Source: Haemaphysalis longicornis (taxonomy: Eukaryota; Arthropoda; Arachnida; Ixodida; Ixodidae). From it: a stretch of 64,000 nucleotides of DNA. The DNA is taken from assembly GCA_013339765.2 (NCBI GenBank), contig JABSTR010001233.1:62001-126000 (forward strand), in the 5' to 3' direction. The position numbers were made by a program, and so were the translations under genes. Below are positions 62,600 through 64,000 of the stretch, one piece after another; positions within the stretch are counted from its first letter, which is position 1, and each line of letters starts with the position of its first letter. The notes beneath the pieces were generated by a model. It was not told where the DNA came from. It saw nothing but the letters and a program-made list of their open reading frames with translations, and did not search any database.

Positions 62600-64000
62600 G
62601 TAAGTCGCTCCCTCCCGTCGGCCTCCTGTGGCCACACTGCTCGGCCGAGGAGGTTGTAGGCAGAGGGTTCCGTTGCTTGCTTCACAGTAGTTGTGTGGGT
62701 AATAAGAAGAGAATGGAAAGTTGATCTTTTCACGTTTCCACACCTCTTCACAAATTGCATCTAAGATGTCAAAGGCTCTCCATCACTGTGACTGGTTCAT
62801 CGGGCCTTTTATGTGATTTCTGCGCTGTCCCCTGGAGACGAAGCTGGTGAAATTGAGCTCAGGCTGGTGTGCGCTTTGTGCTTATCCACAATGACAACCT
62901 GTGGTCGTTCATTTGTTCACCTTCCTGTCGGGAAGCAAACGAGGCAGCTTGTAGCATGTGTTGTCACTTAGCGATGGGGCAGGATGTGCTTAACTCTTTC
63001 GTTACTGTGGGAAATTAACCGATTTTTAGGGATTTAATAAAACACTTTTTTTTTGTGCTAAACATACTGGTTAGGCACATATTGCAGTGACGTAATATGC
63101 AGATGATTGAACGCCCTTTCCATCCACATCACTTTTAATAATTTTTTCATAAATAATGATTGCGAAAAAAATTATCAAATTCAAAATTTTTGTCCAGGCA
63201 TCGAAGAAAATGAAAAAAGGAAGTTGTCTATAACAAACCACGGGTGGTAGAAAACAATTAAAATATACATTTTGTAGGTAAACGCTTCAAGAGCCTGTTC
63301 TAGAAAAAGAATTTGGTTGCGCAGAACGCTTTGTCAGATATGAAAGAAAATGTTAACAAGCATGGTGCCCGCACCTTGTGGTGAAGCCTAACCTCAATTT
63401 CAAAATGCGCAATTTTGGATGGCTCTATGGGAAAAATCTGGTGGTTTGACATTATTAGAGGCACCAATTAGTCCCCACGTGATGTAAAAACACCTTGTCA
63501 ATGATTACGGCCAGCGCGAAATTCGGGGCAAGCAAGCAATGCGAAGAAATCCGTTTGGAGTGATATTCTGATCATCACTTATCCGTCAGAACTTTCATCT
63601 TCTGACTCGCTATGGTAGCCCTGTTTGCAGGAATAAGGTGCAACGCACTAGAATGCTGCCAGCAAGCTTTGACCAAGCAACTGCCATGCAATAAAAAGAT
63701 TCCAGCACTACAAGCCTCCTGCATTGCAGCGCCACCTAACATTTTCAAAAAGAAACAATGCAAAACCTATTGGAGAATTTGTCAGCATAGACAGTTCTAC
63801 TAAGAAGCAACATTAGACCTCCAGAAACACCTTCGTACAGAAACGAAACTGGCCGGTGAACACTGGCGGTGTTCAAGGCCGATTGGAAGCGCTCTCCGTG
63901 TCTGAAATAATATCCGACGACTTGGTGTTGTCTTTTGACTTTCAGCTGAAACTGTTATCACAGAAGTAAGGCGTGGGTGAAGTGGAATCACGAGCGGCAT
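62600..64000. other. COX18 intron 4 (to window edge)
   Basis: No further COX18 exon or other gene could be recognised. The last COX18 exon is expected beyond 64000. Confidence 0.5.

Overview
This is animal nuclear DNA, most likely from a hard tick (Ixodida). The evidence is two conserved intron-split host genes embedded in dense, nested transposons, plus three copies of a tRNA-headed SINE that resembles the Ruka family described from Rhipicephalus. The species cannot be fixed from the sequence. Nothing prokaryotic is present: no operons, CRISPR arrays or rRNA genes.

Host genes. (1) GAR1, the H/ACA snoRNP core protein, lies on the minus strand from 43485 to 19179. It has five coding exons that join in frame to 264 codons plus stop, with intron 2 about 12.6 kb long. 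(2) COX18, the mitochondrial Oxa1-family insertase for cytochrome oxidase assembly, lies on the plus strand from 51516. Four coding exons are visible, ending at a donor at 62600; the last exon or exons lie beyond the window. The two genes diverge, with start codons about 8 kb apart. In both genes one intron keeps the frame only if the donor is GC (G|GCAAGT) rather than GT.

Left 19 kb. Positions 1-10795 hold a minus-strand Ty3/gypsy retroelement that runs off the left edge. It was hit by two independent non-LTR insertions, each flanked by a 12-bp target-site duplication: a rearranged I-clade LINE (682-6755) and an RTE-clade LINE (7027-9749). Positions 10.8-19 kb hold decayed repeats, a degenerate LINE ORF1 on the minus strand, a small MITE and a SINE.

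GAR1 introns (19.4-43.2 kb). These contain a Penelope-like GIY-YIG remnant split by a TTAA-flanked MITE, a 1.9-kb foldback element, CR1/L2-like LINE pieces, a dead Tigger/pogo transposase, further inverted-repeat elements, a tail-to-tail pair of related elements interrupted by another transposon, and SINE and RTE fragments.

Right part (43.5-64 kb). Between and within the genes lie two complete TTAA MITEs and a solitary MITE end. The COX18 introns hold a SINE, a Tigger-like fragment whose relative sits in GAR1 intron 1, a broken gypsy integrase with a local tandem duplication, and a small TA-type MITE. The window is two housekeeping genes acting in separate compartments (nucleolar RNA modification and mitochondrial respiration) inside a transposon-dense region. 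I saw no sign that they function together, and no cargo or defence system.
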